DNA of 6,214 bases from positions 1 to 6,214 of the forward strand of contig JAPLTZ010000122.1 of the NCBI GenBank assembly GCA_026397895.1, written 5' to 3'. This document shows positions 6,115 to 6,214 of the stretch, piece after piece (the stretch's first letter is position 1; the number at the start of each line of letters is the position of its first letter). The DNA is from Verrucomicrobiota bacterium. Lineage in GTDB: Bacteria > Verrucomicrobiota > Verrucomicrobiia > Limisphaerales > JAFMIX01. The position numbers were made by a program, and so were the translations under genes. The notes beneath the pieces are model-generated. The model worked only from the letters and a program-made list of their open reading frames with translations, made no database searches and was not told the DNA's origin.

Positions 6115-6214
6115 CTGTTGCAATCCGCGACGGCGGCGCACAAGATTGGTTTCATCAAGGAGGCGCCGGAGCTTTCGCGCATCTACGATTTGAAATTGTT
6201 GAACGAAGTTTTGG
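6115..6214 (+). pseudogene. In-frame C-terminal continuation of the binding protein beyond the TAG
   Basis: Reading on in the frame of the preceding gene gives 33 stop-free codons up to the window edge, beginning LLQSATAAHKIGFIKE and including LSRIYDLKLLNEVL. This resembles the usual end of SsuA-like proteins, where DPIRAS leads into a helix, a GF-K element and IYDLTLLN. Codon third positions stay mostly G or C, as in the gene itself. There is no good start codon with a ribosome site for an independent gene. Only a single codon separates it from the upstream part, so a point change (for instance TCG Ser to TAG) is the simplest origin. Confidence 0.7.

Noticed and set aside
4999..6141. A 380-codon open frame on the - strand opposite the regulator and binding-protein genes
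   Set aside because: It is antisense to two well-supported genes, has an Arg/Gly/Ala-rich composition and shows no recognisable domain.

Overview
The window is high-GC bacterial DNA, densely coded on the + strand only. It carries parts of at least three transcription units. No single gene fixes the taxon. Three things fit a Planctomycetota/Verrucomicrobiota-type genome, with Verrucomicrobiota my best guess from general familiarity with such gene sets: a multihaem cytochrome fused to HEAT and TPR repeats, a secreted GH2 enzyme with a DUF4982-type C-terminus, and weak Shine-Dalgarno signals at most starts. This is inference.

Region 1 (1-1382) is the 3' part of a gene for a c-type multihaem cytochrome with HEAT-like repeats and five consecutive 34-residue TPRs. 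The last visible haem site reads S-x-x-C-H instead of C-x-x-C-H. Region 2 (1383-1792) holds a tRNA-Glu(CUC) gene with encoded CCA, a good upstream promoter candidate, a small palindrome and a probable intrinsic terminator. The rest of this gap, down to the next gene, shows nothing I can call. Region 3 (1793-4342) is a secreted glycoside hydrolase family 2 enzyme, beta-galactosidase-like, with both catalytic glutamates in place.

Region 4 (4343-6214) looks like a sulfur-assimilation operon head. A perfect 10-bp inverted repeat lies over a TTGACT-type promoter and ends 4 bases before the start codon of a small DUF2061 membrane protein. Next comes an Rrf2-family regulator with a cysteine cluster of IscR-like spacing, then a SsuA/TauA-like periplasmic binding protein coupled to it by an ATGA overlap. 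The likely logic is that an Fe-S or sulfur-sensing Rrf2 protein binds the palindrome and controls its own operon, which imports a sulfonate-type compound.

The most unusual point is in this last gene. Its reading frame is stopped by a TAG at 6112-6114, yet the 33 codons after it, in the same frame and up to the window edge, still read like the normal C-terminus of the family. It is therefore a recent nonsense mutation, a readthrough or recoding site, or a sequencing error. I see no mobile element, CRISPR array or clearly new system. The best candidates for follow-up are the amber-interrupted binding protein, the operator/near-leaderless promoter and the altered haem site.
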